From: Wenyingzhuangia aestuarii
GTDB taxonomy: Bacteria > Bacteroidota > Bacteroidia > Flavobacteriales > Flavobacteriaceae
Assembly: GCF_011927765.1 (NCBI RefSeq)
Contig: NZ_JAATJG010000003.1
Location: 230,056-294,055 of the forward strand
Length of the DNA: 64,000 nucleotides
Reading direction: 5' to 3'
Both the position numbers and the translations under genes were made by a program. Positions 8,596 through 17,073 of the stretch are shown piece after piece. The notes below the pieces were generated by a model. The model was not told the DNA's origin. It did not search any database and saw only the letters and a program-made list of their open reading frames with translations. Within the stretch, counting starts at the first letter, position 1, and every line of letters begins with the position of its first letter.

Positions 8596-9582
8596 TTACC
8601 TAAATTGATTTTTAATAACATCTATCACTCTTTTTCCTTGTGGTGTAAACGTTTTTGATTTGTTTCTAAACGTGGTTTCTGTTAAATGCCACTTCCACAA
8701 AAAGCCTCCTGCAAACCAATTATGATTGTAAAATGTTTTGTACAAAGCTTTATAAGCATTGGCTTGAGCTTGTTCATTTACAGCATATATTCCATTGCTC
8801 CCCCAAGTATCTTTGGTATTAAAATCACAACTTTCAAAACCATATTCTGTAAGCAAAATAGGCTTGTTATTCCTTTTGCTTAGTTCATGTAAATTCTGTT
8901 TTATAGGTTGCCAAGCTTTAATTAATTCATCAACACTAGGCTCTTTTTTATTGGACAGTGTGTAATAAGCATCTACCCCAATATAATCTAATTCTTGCCA
9001 AAAATTTACACCTTCTGCATTGTCCCAATTGGCTGCGTAAGTTAGTTTTCCTTTGTAGATTTGTTTTACTTTTTTAATTAATTCCTTAAAAAATAAAGGT
9101 CTTTTTAACACTACTTGTTTTAACTCTGTACCCACACAAAACAATTCTACCTGTTGTTCTTGTGCTACTTTGGCATAGCTTAAAATATAATCCGTGTATT
9201 CTTTTTCCCACACCTCCCAATCTTGTTCTGTTTCTAGCGTAAAATCTCCTATCCACCCTTTTCTATGCCATACATGGGGTTTTAAAAACACTTTTAATTG
9301 CTGTTTTTTTGCAAAATTAATCATAGCCACAACCCCTTCCGTTTTTTCTCCCCACCACTGACGGTCGTGATCAAAATAAACATTTGGAGCTGTATCTTTA
9401 GAAAAAGCAAACGGAATAATAGCTACCCAATTGGCATTAATTTGATGTAAATCCACAAAAGGAACCTCATTTACAGATTTTGGAGGAGACACCAAACTAA
9501 CTCCATTTATTTTTTTTTGAGAACAAGACACTACAGTTAACAAACTAAAGACAATAAACAGATACTTTTTACAAAACTTCAT
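8596..9582 (-). CDS. GH113-like TIM-barrel glycosidase lipoprotein
   Basis: The 328-residue protein starts with a lipoprotein signal ending VVSC (lipid-bearing Cys20), so it is membrane anchored, probably facing the periplasm or cell surface. The rest looks like a (beta/alpha)8 hydrolase: VGTELK places a candidate acid/base Glu at 153 and LLTEYGFE a candidate nucleophile at Glu246. LKPHVW and YIGVDAYY are strand ends seen in GH113 and related clan GH-A proteins. GH113 includes beta-mannanases, but members in this phylum are often uncharacterised, so the substrate is open. It is convergent with the ClC gene, ending 2 bases from it. Confidence 0.6.
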   Translation of the reverse strand: MKFCKKYLFIVFSLLTVVSCSQKKINGVSLVSPPKSVNEVPFVDLHQINANWVAIIPFAFSKDTAPNVYFDHDRQWWGEKTEGVVAMINFAKKQQLKVFLKPHVWHRKGWIGDFTLETEQDWEVWEKEYTDYILSYAKVAQEQQVELFCVGTELKQVVLKRPLFFKELIKKVKQIYKGKLTYAANWDNAEGVNFWQELDYIGVDAYYTLSNKKEPSVDELIKAWQPIKQNLHELSKRNNKPILLTEYGFESCDFNTKDTWGSNGIYAVNEQAQANAYKALYKTFYNHNWFAGGFLWKWHLTETTFRNKSKTFTPQGKRVIDVIKNQFR

Positions 9583-9632
9583 TTCTATGATTTTTAAATC
9601 GATTTAAAATTACTCAAAAACATATCGATACT

Positions 9633-9640
9633 TATCTTTG
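9633..9640 (+). promoter_or_regulatory. -7 element for tatD
   Basis: TATCTTTG matches TAnnTTTG and is placed 17 bases before the ATG at 9658. No TTG -33 box found at the usual distance. Confidence 0.5.
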
Positions 9641-9657
9641 CTACAAATTTTATACAA

Positions 9658-10425
9658 ATGATTTTTACAGACACCCATACCCACTTAAATAGCGAACAAT
9701 TTGATGAAGACAGAAATGAGATGATTCAACGTGCTATAAACGCAGGTGTACAGCGTTTGTTTATTCCTTCTGTAGATTCTGAATACACTCAAAGTATGTT
9801 TAACGTTTCAGAGGCTTTCCCAAACAACGTACATTTAATGATGGGGGTTCATCCTACACATATTAAAGAAAATTATAAAGAAGAGCTTAACATAGCTCGT
9901 GAATGGCTAGAAACAGGAAAATTTGTGGCCGTGGGGGAAATTGGAATGGATTTGTATTGGGACGATACGTATGTAACACAGCAAAAAGAAGCTTTTAAGA
10001 TTCAGGTACAATGGGCTAAAGAATTGGGATTGCCAATTAACATACATTGTAGAAATGCTTTTAAAGAAGTTTTTGACGTTTTAGAAGAAGAAAAATCTAA
10101 CAAACTATTCGGAATTTTTCACTGTTTTACAGGAACCTTAGAAGATGCTAAAAAAGCGATTGGATACAACTTAAAATTAGGAATTGGTGGAGTTGCTACT
10201 TTTAAAAACGGAAAAATAGACAAATTCTTAGCCGAAATTCCTTTAGAGCATATTGTCTTAGAAACCGATGCTCCTTATTTAGCCCCTACTCCTTTTAGAG
10301 GAAAAAGAAATGAATCTGCCTATGTAATTAATGTAGCCGAAAAACTAGCTACCATCTATCAGAAAAGCTTAGATGAAATTGCAGCAATTACCACACAAAA
10401 CAGTATAGATGTTTTTGGAGTGTAA
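9658..10425 (+). CDS. TatD-family metal-dependent DNase
   Basis: This 255-residue TIM-barrel hydrolase has the full metal set of the TatD family: DTHTHL at the N-terminus (His7, His9), Glu94 in VGEIGMD, His130 in INIHCRN, His155 in FHCFTG and Asp204 in LETDAPYLAP. Family members are cytoplasmic 3'-5' exonucleases or related phosphodiesterases, often linked to DNA repair or turnover. It has its own -7 element and stands alone between the divergent GH113-like gene and the GH3 gene. Length is typical. Confidence 0.92.
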   Translation: MIFTDTHTHLNSEQFDEDRNEMIQRAINAGVQRLFIPSVDSEYTQSMFNVSEAFPNNVHLMMGVHPTHIKENYKEELNIAREWLETGKFVAVGEIGMDLYWDDTYVTQQKEAFKIQVQWAKELGLPINIHCRNAFKEVFDVLEEEKSNKLFGIFHCFTGTLEDAKKAIGYNLKLGIGGVATFKNGKIDKFLAEIPLEHIVLETDAPYLAPTPFRGKRNESAYVINVAEKLATIYQKSLDEIAAITTQNSIDVFGV

Positions 10426-10537
10426 TATGTATCTACTCAAAAAACATCAAACAAATTCTGTAACAACAAAACTCTTATTTACTACCACAAATCTTTTAAA
10501 ACGGGACTTGTCCTAATAATGTCCATCGTTATTTTTC

Positions 10538-10566
10538 TTGTTTTCTAATTTCTAAAATTACATTTG
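10538..10566 (+). promoter_or_regulatory. Promoter of the GH3 gene (TTG-N18-TACATTTG)
   Basis: A TTG at 10538-10540 and TACATTTG at 10559-10566 are 18 bases apart, matching the Bacteroidota TTG-N17-23-TAnnTTTG consensus. The GH3 ATG follows 29 bases later. It is one of the two complete promoters recognised in the window. Confidence 0.65.
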
Positions 10567-10595
10567 AGAATAATCATTTTAAAACGTTTATTCTT

Positions 10596-13175
10596 ATGAA
10601 ATACTTTAAAACAGCATTATTGACTGCGTTTTTATTCTTACTAAGTTTTGGCTCTTTTGCACAAACTTGGAAAAATCCGAATGCAAACATTAATGATAGA
10701 GTTCAGGACTTACTGTCCAAAATGACTCTAGAAGAAAAAATTAGCTATTGCGGATCTAGAATTCCAGAAATTAAAAGATTAGGAATTCCATCTTTTGAAT
10801 GGTACGGTGAAGCTTTGCACGGAATTATTGGATGGAATTGTACTCAATTTCCACAAAACATTGCCATGGGTGCCACTTGGAATCCTGATTTAATGTTTGA
10901 TGTTGCTACTGCTATTTCTAACGAAGCAAGAGCTTTAAAAAACATGGGGGAAAAAGAAGTAATGATGTTTTCTCCTACTGTAAATATGGCCAGAGACCCT
11001 AGATGGGGTAGAAATGGTGAATGTTACAGTGAAGATCCTCACTTAATGTCAGAAATTGCACGTATGTATGTTAGAGGAATGCAAGGAAACGACCCTAACT
11101 ATGTAAAAACGGTTACCACTGTAAAACACTATGTAGCTAACAATGTAGAAACAAAAAGAGAGTGGATACATTCTAACATTGGCAAAAAAGATTTATACGA
11201 ATACTACTTTCCTGCATACAAAACCTGTGTTGTAGATGAGAAAGCAACAGGAATTATGACCGCATTAAACGGTTTAAACGGAATTCCTTGTACAGCACAC
11301 AATTGGTTGGTAAATGATGTATTAAGAGACGAATGGGGATTTAAAGGATATGTAATTGCAGATTGGGCTGCTGTGCAAGGTCTTGAAAAAAGAATGAAGT
11401 ATGCAAAAACACAACCCGAAGCTGCTGCAATGGCTATAAAAGCAGGTGTTGATCAAGAATGTTTTAGACATAAAGAAAAACAAGCTCCAATGGTAAGTGC
11501 ATTGCCTAAAGCACTAGAAAAAGGCTTGTTAACAGAAAAAAAATTAGACATTACAGTTGCCAGATTGCTTAGACTTCGTTTTATGACAGGTGATTTTGAT
11601 GATCCTGCATTGAATCCATATTCTAAAATTCCTGCTAGTGTTTTAGAATCTGATTCGCACAAAGCTCTGGCATTAAAAGCTGCTGAACAATCTATTGTAT
11701 TGTTAAAAAACAATCAAGTACTTCCTCTAAAAAAGGATTTAAAAAACATTGCCATGATTGGTCCTTTTGCAGATAGATGTTGGATGGGAATATACTCTGG
11801 ACATCCTAAAAGCAAAGTAAGTCCCTTAGACGGTATCAAAGCCCATACCCATGCCAATGTAGCATTTGCAGAAGGTTGTAATGTAACTGCTAAAAACGAT
11901 GATGACTCCAAAATAGCAGAAGCTGTAGCTTTGGCTAAAAAATCAGATCAAGTAATTTTAGTTGTAGGGAATGATGAAACTACTTCTACAGAAAACACCG
12001 ATAGAAAATCGATAAAACTACCGGGGAATCAGCATAAATTAATCAAAGCCGTACAAGCTGTAAACAAAAATATCATATTGGTATTAGTTCCTAGCGGACC
12101 TACAGCTATTGCTTGGGAACAAAAAAACATTCCTGGTATTGTGTGTGCTTGGCCAAACGGACAAGAACAAGGTACTGCCTTGGCAAAAGTATTGTTTGGT
12201 GATGTAAACCCTGGAGGAAAATTAAACGCTACTTGGTATGCATCCGATAATGATTTGCCAGATTTTCACGATTACAAAATGGCAGGAGGAAACAGAACTT
12301 ATATGTATTTTAAAGGAAAACCTTTGTATCCTTTCGGATTTGGTTTAAGCTATACTGATTTTAATATTAGTGATGTTCAGCTAGACAAAAAGAAATTAAA
12401 AGCCAATGAATTTGTAACAGTAACTGCTACTGTAAACAATACAGGAACTTTACATGGTGATGAAGTTGTTCAAGTATACATTCGCAATGTTAAATCTTCT
12501 AAAAACAGACCCATTAAAGCTTTAAAAGGATTTAAACGTGTGTCTGTAGCAGCAGGGAAACAAACCACTGTAGCTATTCAAATTCCTTACGAAGCTTTTT
12601 CTTATTACAACACTAAAAAAGGAAAGCTAATGGTTAAAAAAGGAACTTTTGAAATTTTGGTGGGTAACTCTAGTGAAAACATTATAGCTACCAAAACTAT
12701 TGATGTTAAAGGTGGTAATTTACCAGAAATTAAAGTCGGACAAAAAAGTGCTTACTATAATTTTGATGCCGAAAAACACGGTAAATCTTGGGATTATTTG
12801 TACCAAAATAATACAACAAAAAATACCGTTGTTAAAAACAAAGAAGACAACTCTAAGTGGATAGAATATGAAATTACGTTTGTAGATCCAGGATTTTATG
12901 TAAATACTTGGAATGCAGAATTAAACTTTAAATCGGCTAGTAAAGAATCTATTATAGAAACGTTTATGGCAGGCAACGCTATTAAAACCTATACCATTTT
13001 AAACAATCAACGCACATTGGCTATTAAAATTCCAATTCCACCAGAATATGGTAAACCAGTACGTTTAAAAATTAAAACTAGAAGTGGAAACGTAGAACAC
13101 GAGTCTATTAAAATTATTCCTCCTGGTGAAGAAAAGCCTTTTGTAGTTTCTAAAATTATTGATCAATCTAAGTAA
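10596..13175 (+). CDS. Secreted GH3 beta-glycosidase
   Basis: The 859-residue protein has a signal peptide (ending GSFAQ). A GH3 N-terminal barrel follows, with the nucleophile region GYVIADWAAV (Asp256), then a GH3 C-terminal domain with the LLKNNQVLPL stretch. A fibronectin III-like domain starts near residue 595 (DEVVQVYIRN). The last 150 residues form an extra beta-rich domain that I cannot name, possibly carbohydrate binding. The WYGEALHG and GRNGECYSEDP motifs look like beta-xylosidase or beta-glucosidase members of GH3. The export signal suggests a periplasmic exo-enzyme. It has a strong promoter and a terminator of its own, and a TPR/LuxR regulator is encoded convergently downstream. 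No SusCD pair is adjacent. Confidence 0.88.
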   Translation: MKYFKTALLTAFLFLLSFGSFAQTWKNPNANINDRVQDLLSKMTLEEKISYCGSRIPEIKRLGIPSFEWYGEALHGIIGWNCTQFPQNIAMGATWNPDLMFDVATAISNEARALKNMGEKEVMMFSPTVNMARDPRWGRNGECYSEDPHLMSEIARMYVRGMQGNDPNYVKTVTTVKHYVANNVETKREWIHSNIGKKDLYEYYFPAYKTCVVDEKATGIMTALNGLNGIPCTAHNWLVNDVLRDEWGFKGYVIADWAAVQGLEKRMKYAKTQPEAAAMAIKAGVDQECFRHKEKQAPMVSALPKALEKGLLTEKKLDITVARLLRLRFMTGDFDDPALNPYSKIPASVLESDSHKALALKAAEQSIVLLKNNQVLPLKKDLKNIAMIGPFADRCWMGIYSGHPKSKVSPLDGIKAHTHANVAFAEGCNVTAKNDDDSKIAEAVALAKKSDQVILVVGNDETTSTENTDRKSIKLPGNQHKLIKAVQAVNKNIILVLVPSGPTAIAWEQKNIPGIVCAWPNGQEQGTALAKVLFGDVNPGGKLNATWYASDNDLPDFHDYKMAGGNRTYMYFKGKPLYPFGFGLSYTDFNISDVQLDKKKLKANEFVTVTATVNNTGTLHGDEVVQVYIRNVKSSKNRPIKALKGFKRVSVAAGKQTTVAIQIPYEAFSYYNTKKGKLMVKKGTFEILVGNSSENIIATKTIDVKGGNLPEIKVGQKSAYYNFDAEKHGKSWDYLYQNNTTKNTVVKNKEDNSKWIEYEITFVDPGFYVNTWNAELNFKSASKESIIETFMAGNAIKTYTILNNQRTLAIKIPIPPEYGKPVRLKIKTRSGNVEHESIKIIPPGEEKPFVVSKIIDQSK

Positions 13176-13213
13176 AATAGATTACAGTTTTTAGTGAACT
13201 TATAATAAGTACA

Positions 13214-13249
13214 AACCTCAGATGATTTTATATTGTCTGAGGTTTTTTT
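13214..13249 (+). terminator. Terminator after GH3 gene
   Basis: A perfect 9-bp stem, AACCTCAGA (13214-13222) with TCTGAGGTT (13236-13244), has a 13-base loop and runs into seven T residues. It is a rho-independent terminator for the plus strand, 39 bases after the GH3 stop. Confidence 0.85.
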
Positions 13250-13397
13250 ATGCTGTTAGGGTTCTTGGGTGATTTCTACTTTTTGGAAGAAGTGTGACTA
13301 TTATTATATGGCGAACATTTTCTGTATCAATAACTAGGTAGGTTCTCAACTTTGCTCGAACACCTAAAAGTTAATACATTGAACAGAATCTAGATGC

Positions 13398-14870
13398 TTA
13401 AATACTATTAATATAGGCAACCAAATTATCATCTCTATTTAAAGCCAGTTTTTTTCTAAGTCTATATCGGGCTTTGTTAATACTGTCTGCAGAAACACCT
13501 AAAAGTTGAGCCATTTCTTTGGTAGAAAAGTTAAGTTTTATCAATGCACAAAGTTTCAACTCATTTCTACTTAAATTAGGATGTTTGTGACTTAACGATT
13601 CATAAAAAGAACTATTTACTTGTACAAATCGGGTTTCAAATTCTTCCCAAGTTTTGGTTGCATTTACTTTAATGGTACTTTTTATTTGTTCTACAGAAAC
13701 ATCGTCTTTATCTTTTTTAACATTCTCTAATCCTTTCTTTATTTCCTCTAGCAATTTGTCTTTTTGCATTAATTGTAAGGCTGTAACTGCTAATTCCTTT
13801 TCTTTAATTTCAACCTCAGCACGAGCTCTTTCTCTGGCTAACTTTTTTTCTGTAGCATGTTTTTTACGAATTAATTTCATTCCAAAAAACGATACAATTA
13901 CCGTAAGAATAAATAAAATAGTTGAGAAAATTAACTGTATGTTTAACTTCTCTTTTTGAGTTTTGATGAGTTTTAACTCTTGTTCTTTTTGAATTCTTTT
14001 GTTTTGTAATATAGCTGTTCTATAAGAATCTTTAATTTCGAACAGCTCCTTGTTACGTTCACTTTGCCCGCCAAACAAACTATCGCCTAAAACTTTAGAA
14101 CTTGTCATTTGTTGAAAAGCGATTTTATACATTCCTAATTTGCCATTAATTTTGGCCGTTTTTTCTAATAAACCTACTTTTAAACCAACTCTGTTTTTTT
14201 TCTTAGATAAAATTTCTAAACTTCTATTGTAATACGTGAGTGCTTTTTTATTTTCTCCTTTTTGAGCATACAAATCACCCAACATTGAATTGATAATAGA
14301 TGCATAATGATGCTGTTTAGAAACCTTTTGAACTATTTCTGTTAAAAGTTTTTCGGAAGCGCTGTAATTCTTAGTTAATGTGTACAAATGAGCTTTTTCT
14401 GTAAGGACATACAACTTATCGTTAAAAGAACTATGTAGTGAATCCAAAATATGTTCGCTAATAGCTAAATATTTAGTGGCCACATCATACTCATCATTCA
14501 TTCTATACGTTAATGCAGCAGTGTAATATAAGTTAGATTTTACCTTGGGGTTTGTAAACACCTTTTGTTGTTTTGCATATACAAACATAGAATCTATAGC
14601 CATAAAGGCTTTTTCTTTTTCATGAAAAATAGAATATAACTGAGATAAATTTTTATATGCTTTGTATTTAATTTTAGAATTGTGTAATGAATCTGATAGA
14701 ATTAACACATTCCAAAGCTTGTCATAAGCCTCCGGATAATAGGCATGTGTTGTTAAGTCTTTTGCTTTTTGTAAATCTTGTTCTATACTTTTTTGTAAGC
14801 TGTTTTGTGCCAACACACTACTGCTTATCAACCAACAACCAACCACTAAAAAACGAAGAGAATTTAACAT
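13398..14870 (-). CDS. Membrane TPR protein with LuxR-type DNA-binding domain
   Basis: A 490-residue regulator. Residues 1-22 are a signal-like segment ending VLAQ. About 30-280 are helical pairs of tetratricopeptide type, and 285-310 and 338-385 are charged coiled coil. Residues 311-334 form one membrane span, and 431-490 carry a LuxR/GerE-type helix-turn-helix (LSRNELKLCALIKLNFSTKEM onwards, then RYRLRKKL). The layout puts the TPR sensor in the periplasm and the DNA-binding domain in the cytoplasm. Such proteins are common in Bacteroidota, but ligands are mostly unknown. It is convergent with the GH3 gene, so regulation of that gene is only a neighbourhood guess. A -7 element lies unusually close to the ATG. 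Confidence 0.78.
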   Translation of the reverse strand: MLNSLRFLVVGCWLISSSVLAQNSLQKSIEQDLQKAKDLTTHAYYPEAYDKLWNVLILSDSLHNSKIKYKAYKNLSQLYSIFHEKEKAFMAIDSMFVYAKQQKVFTNPKVKSNLYYTAALTYRMNDEYDVATKYLAISEHILDSLHSSFNDKLYVLTEKAHLYTLTKNYSASEKLLTEIVQKVSKQHHYASIINSMLGDLYAQKGENKKALTYYNRSLEILSKKKNRVGLKVGLLEKTAKINGKLGMYKIAFQQMTSSKVLGDSLFGGQSERNKELFEIKDSYRTAILQNKRIQKEQELKLIKTQKEKLNIQLIFSTILFILTVIVSFFGMKLIRKKHATEKKLARERARAEVEIKEKELAVTALQLMQKDKLLEEIKKGLENVKKDKDDVSVEQIKSTIKVNATKTWEEFETRFVQVNSSFYESLSHKHPNLSRNELKLCALIKLNFSTKEMAQLLGVSADSINKARYRLRKKLALNRDDNLVAYINSI

Positions 14871-14874
14871 GCTA

Positions 14875-14882
14875 CAAAGTTA
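14875..14882 (-). promoter_or_regulatory. -7 element for the TPR/LuxR gene
   Basis: On the minus strand TAACTTTG ends only 4 bases before the ATG at 14870. A TTG is found 24 bases upstream, slightly beyond the usual range. If used, the transcript would have almost no leader. Confidence 0.4.
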
Positions 14883-15319
14883 ACTAAAAACAATACTCAA
14901 CTTAATCAAATACTACCATATGAATAACGTTTGTGGTAATTATGGATTTCTATTTTGTGTTTAAAAAAGACAGAGGAAAGAATTGATCCGACTAGATTCT
15001 TTTGAAATTTCTGTAAAAGAAATAATCTACTTAAAATAACAAATAATTTATTTAACACTAACTTTTTTAACAAGTTTAACAATTACATAAACTACTACTA
15101 ATATAATTATGAACACAAAACCCAAATCCCTTTTTTAAAACATATAACATCATCTTTACACTACTGATATACAATACCAAATCAATAAGTTTTATTTATT
15201 CTTTTTACGAATACAAGATAATTAACGTATCAAACATATTATAGTTTTAATACTAAGCTAAGCTTCATCTAATATGCTATAAATAAATTACACCTCTTTT
15301 TAATTTATATAAAATAGAT
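14883..15319. other. AT-rich intergenic region between divergent regulators
   Basis: About 440 bases with no convincing gene, RNA or clean TAnnTTTG box for the Crp-like gene at 15320. It separates two divergent regulatory genes and probably holds their control sites, but I see no strong palindrome in it. Confidence 0.5.
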
Positions 15320-15934
15320 ATGATAAACCTACGTTCTGCCACTATTAGAAAATTTTCTGATTTTAATGTTTTTGAACATTTAAAAGAAAACTATCCTGAT
15401 ATAGATTTATATGTAACCGAAACCATTAAACTAAAAGGAAATTACGTTTATAAAGCTGTTTTTAAATCTAAAAAAATATATGAAATTGTAAGAGGTGCTG
15501 TAAAATTGGGAAGCTACAACCAAGAAGGAACTCCGTTTGTATATGATATTATTGGAGATGGAGATTTTTTTGGAAATTTTGAATACCTCAACAACAATCA
15601 ATTCTACGAATATTCCAAAACCATTGTAGACTGTAAAATTAGAGTTTACGATTTAGACTTTATTAAATCTGCTATTTTACAAGACCCTATACTTACCGAT
15701 TGGTTTATTCGCTATTTGGTAAAACGCTGGTGTAATGCAGAAAAAAAGGTAAAAATGTCTAACGAAAAAGGAACTTTAGAAAAGCTCCGTTACCTTAAAA
15801 GTTATTTTAACAATCAAATTCATGACTATGTAGGTGATGAATATATTCTATTTGATTTGTTAACTCAAAAAGATTTAGGAGATTTAATAGGAACCACTCG
15901 TCAAAGTATTTCTCAAGCTTTAGAAAAAGTTTAA
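15320..15934 (+). CDS. Crp/Fnr-like transcription regulator, short C-terminus
   Basis: The 204-residue protein has a cyclic-nucleotide-binding-like beta-roll (about residues 20-115, with IVRGAVKLGSY and YDIIGDGDFFGNF). After it come a long dimer helix and a C-terminal helix-turn-helix (LLTQKDLGDLIGTTRQSISQALEKV). The chain stops right after the recognition helix, so the usual DNA-contacting beta wing of Crp is missing or reduced. No Cys cluster for an Fnr-type iron-sulfur centre is seen in the N-terminus. It is divergent from the TPR/LuxR gene, and a strong hairpin follows. Ligand and targets unknown. Confidence 0.75.
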   Translation: MINLRSATIRKFSDFNVFEHLKENYPDIDLYVTETIKLKGNYVYKAVFKSKKIYEIVRGAVKLGSYNQEGTPFVYDIIGDGDFFGNFEYLNNNQFYEYSKTIVDCKIRVYDLDFIKSAILQDPILTDWFIRYLVKRWCNAEKKVKMSNEKGTLEKLRYLKSYFNNQIHDYVGDEYILFDLLTQKDLGDLIGTTRQSISQALEKV

Positions 15935-15938
15935 AAAT

Positions 15939-15964
15939 AAAGGGAGCTTAATATAGCTCCCTTT
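15939..15964. terminator. Bidirectional terminator hairpin
   Basis: A perfect 10-bp stem, AAAGGGAGCT (15939-15948) with AGCTCCCTTT (15955-15964), encloses a 6-base loop. It lies between the convergent Crp-like and PhoD-like genes and is A-rich on one side and T-rich on the other, so it can serve both. Confidence 0.75.
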
Positions 15965-16012
15965 ATACTTCTACAAAACTTAAAAACTAAACTTGTTTTT
16001 AGTACAATATAT

Positions 16013-17044
16013 TTAAGGATACACTTGTACTATTTCTTGTTGAACCTTGTTATCATCACCACGCATTTGCATAGTTACTTTGTTCTCATCAAAATTAAAT
16101 TGTAAAACACCAAAACTAAGCGTGTGAACTACTTCTCCTTTTCTTAAAGAGTTAGGTTCTCCTTTAAAGTTAAAACTTGCATGAGTTAATCCACTAGAGG
16201 TAAAATCTATTAACGGGTAAGCAATTCCTTCACGTTCTAACTTAGAAAATTCAGAAATATGACGATCTCCCGATAAAAGAATTACGTTATTAGCTTTAGA
16301 TACTGCAATCATGTTTAACAGTTTTTCTCTTTCGTTCGGAAAATTTGCCCATTTTTCATAAGGATGATCTTGGGCAATTGTTTGAATACTACTTACAATT
16401 ACATTAAAATTAGCTTTAGAATTGTACAACTCATTATTTAACCATTCCCATTGTGCAGCTCCTAATATAGTTCTTCCTTCTTGTAGTCCATTAATTTCTG
16501 CCTTAGAAATTCCTGTTCTAAAATAACGAGTATCTAATAAAATTACTTTAATACTTCCTTTATCGGTAGTAAACACTTCTGATGAATATACCCCTTCTTG
16601 AGTTCTTCTAGGAGAATCTTTAGGTACTCCAAAAAAATCTAACATCAATTGTTGGCTTTCTTTCTTTTTAGGAAATTCTACTCCAGCATCGTTTTTTCCA
16701 AAATCATGATCGTCCCAAGTTCCAATTACTTTGGTGTTTTTAACCACCTCAGCATATCCGTTTTGTTGGTGTTGCAACTCATAGTCCAATTTAATTTTAT
16801 TCATGTCTTCAGAATCACCATAAATATTATCTCCTCCCCAAATCCATACATTTGGATTTAATTTTAGTACATCATCCCATAAAACATTGGTTTTACTAGG
16901 TTTGTTACAAGAACCAAAGGTTAAGGTAAAATCGGAAGTAGCTTCCGTTTTATTTGTAGAACCAACAGGTGTTGTTGTATTACTTTTATTGTTCTTACAA
17001 GAGAATAGCAAAACCGTTGTAAGTATTAAAAATATATTTTTCAT
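16013..17044 (-). CDS. PhoD-like alkaline phosphatase lipoprotein
   Basis: The 343-residue protein starts with a lipoprotein signal (LFSC, lipid on Cys16). It shows the metallophosphatase motifs of the PhoD family: LTFGSCNKP, WGGDNIYGD, GTWDDHDFG, LLDTRYF and LLSGDRH. PhoD enzymes hydrolyse phosphate mono- or diesters with Ca/Fe cofactors outside the cytoplasm. It starts 29 bases after the stop of the Oar-like TonB receptor on the same strand, so it is very likely cotranscribed with it and downstream of SusC/SusD. That context hints that the locus handles a phosphate-containing compound. The exact substrate is not visible in the sequence. Confidence 0.85.
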   Translation of the reverse strand: MKNIFLILTTVLLFSCKNNKSNTTTPVGSTNKTEATSDFTLTFGSCNKPSKTNVLWDDVLKLNPNVWIWGGDNIYGDSEDMNKIKLDYELQHQQNGYAEVVKNTKVIGTWDDHDFGKNDAGVEFPKKKESQQLMLDFFGVPKDSPRRTQEGVYSSEVFTTDKGSIKVILLDTRYFRTGISKAEINGLQEGRTILGAAQWEWLNNELYNSKANFNVIVSSIQTIAQDHPYEKWANFPNEREKLLNMIAVSKANNVILLSGDRHISEFSKLEREGIAYPLIDFTSSGLTHASFNFKGEPNSLRKGEVVHTLSFGVLQFNFDENKVTMQMRGDDNKVQQEIVQVYP

Positions 17045-17073
17045 GTTATTTGTCTTTTTTATTGATTAACGAT

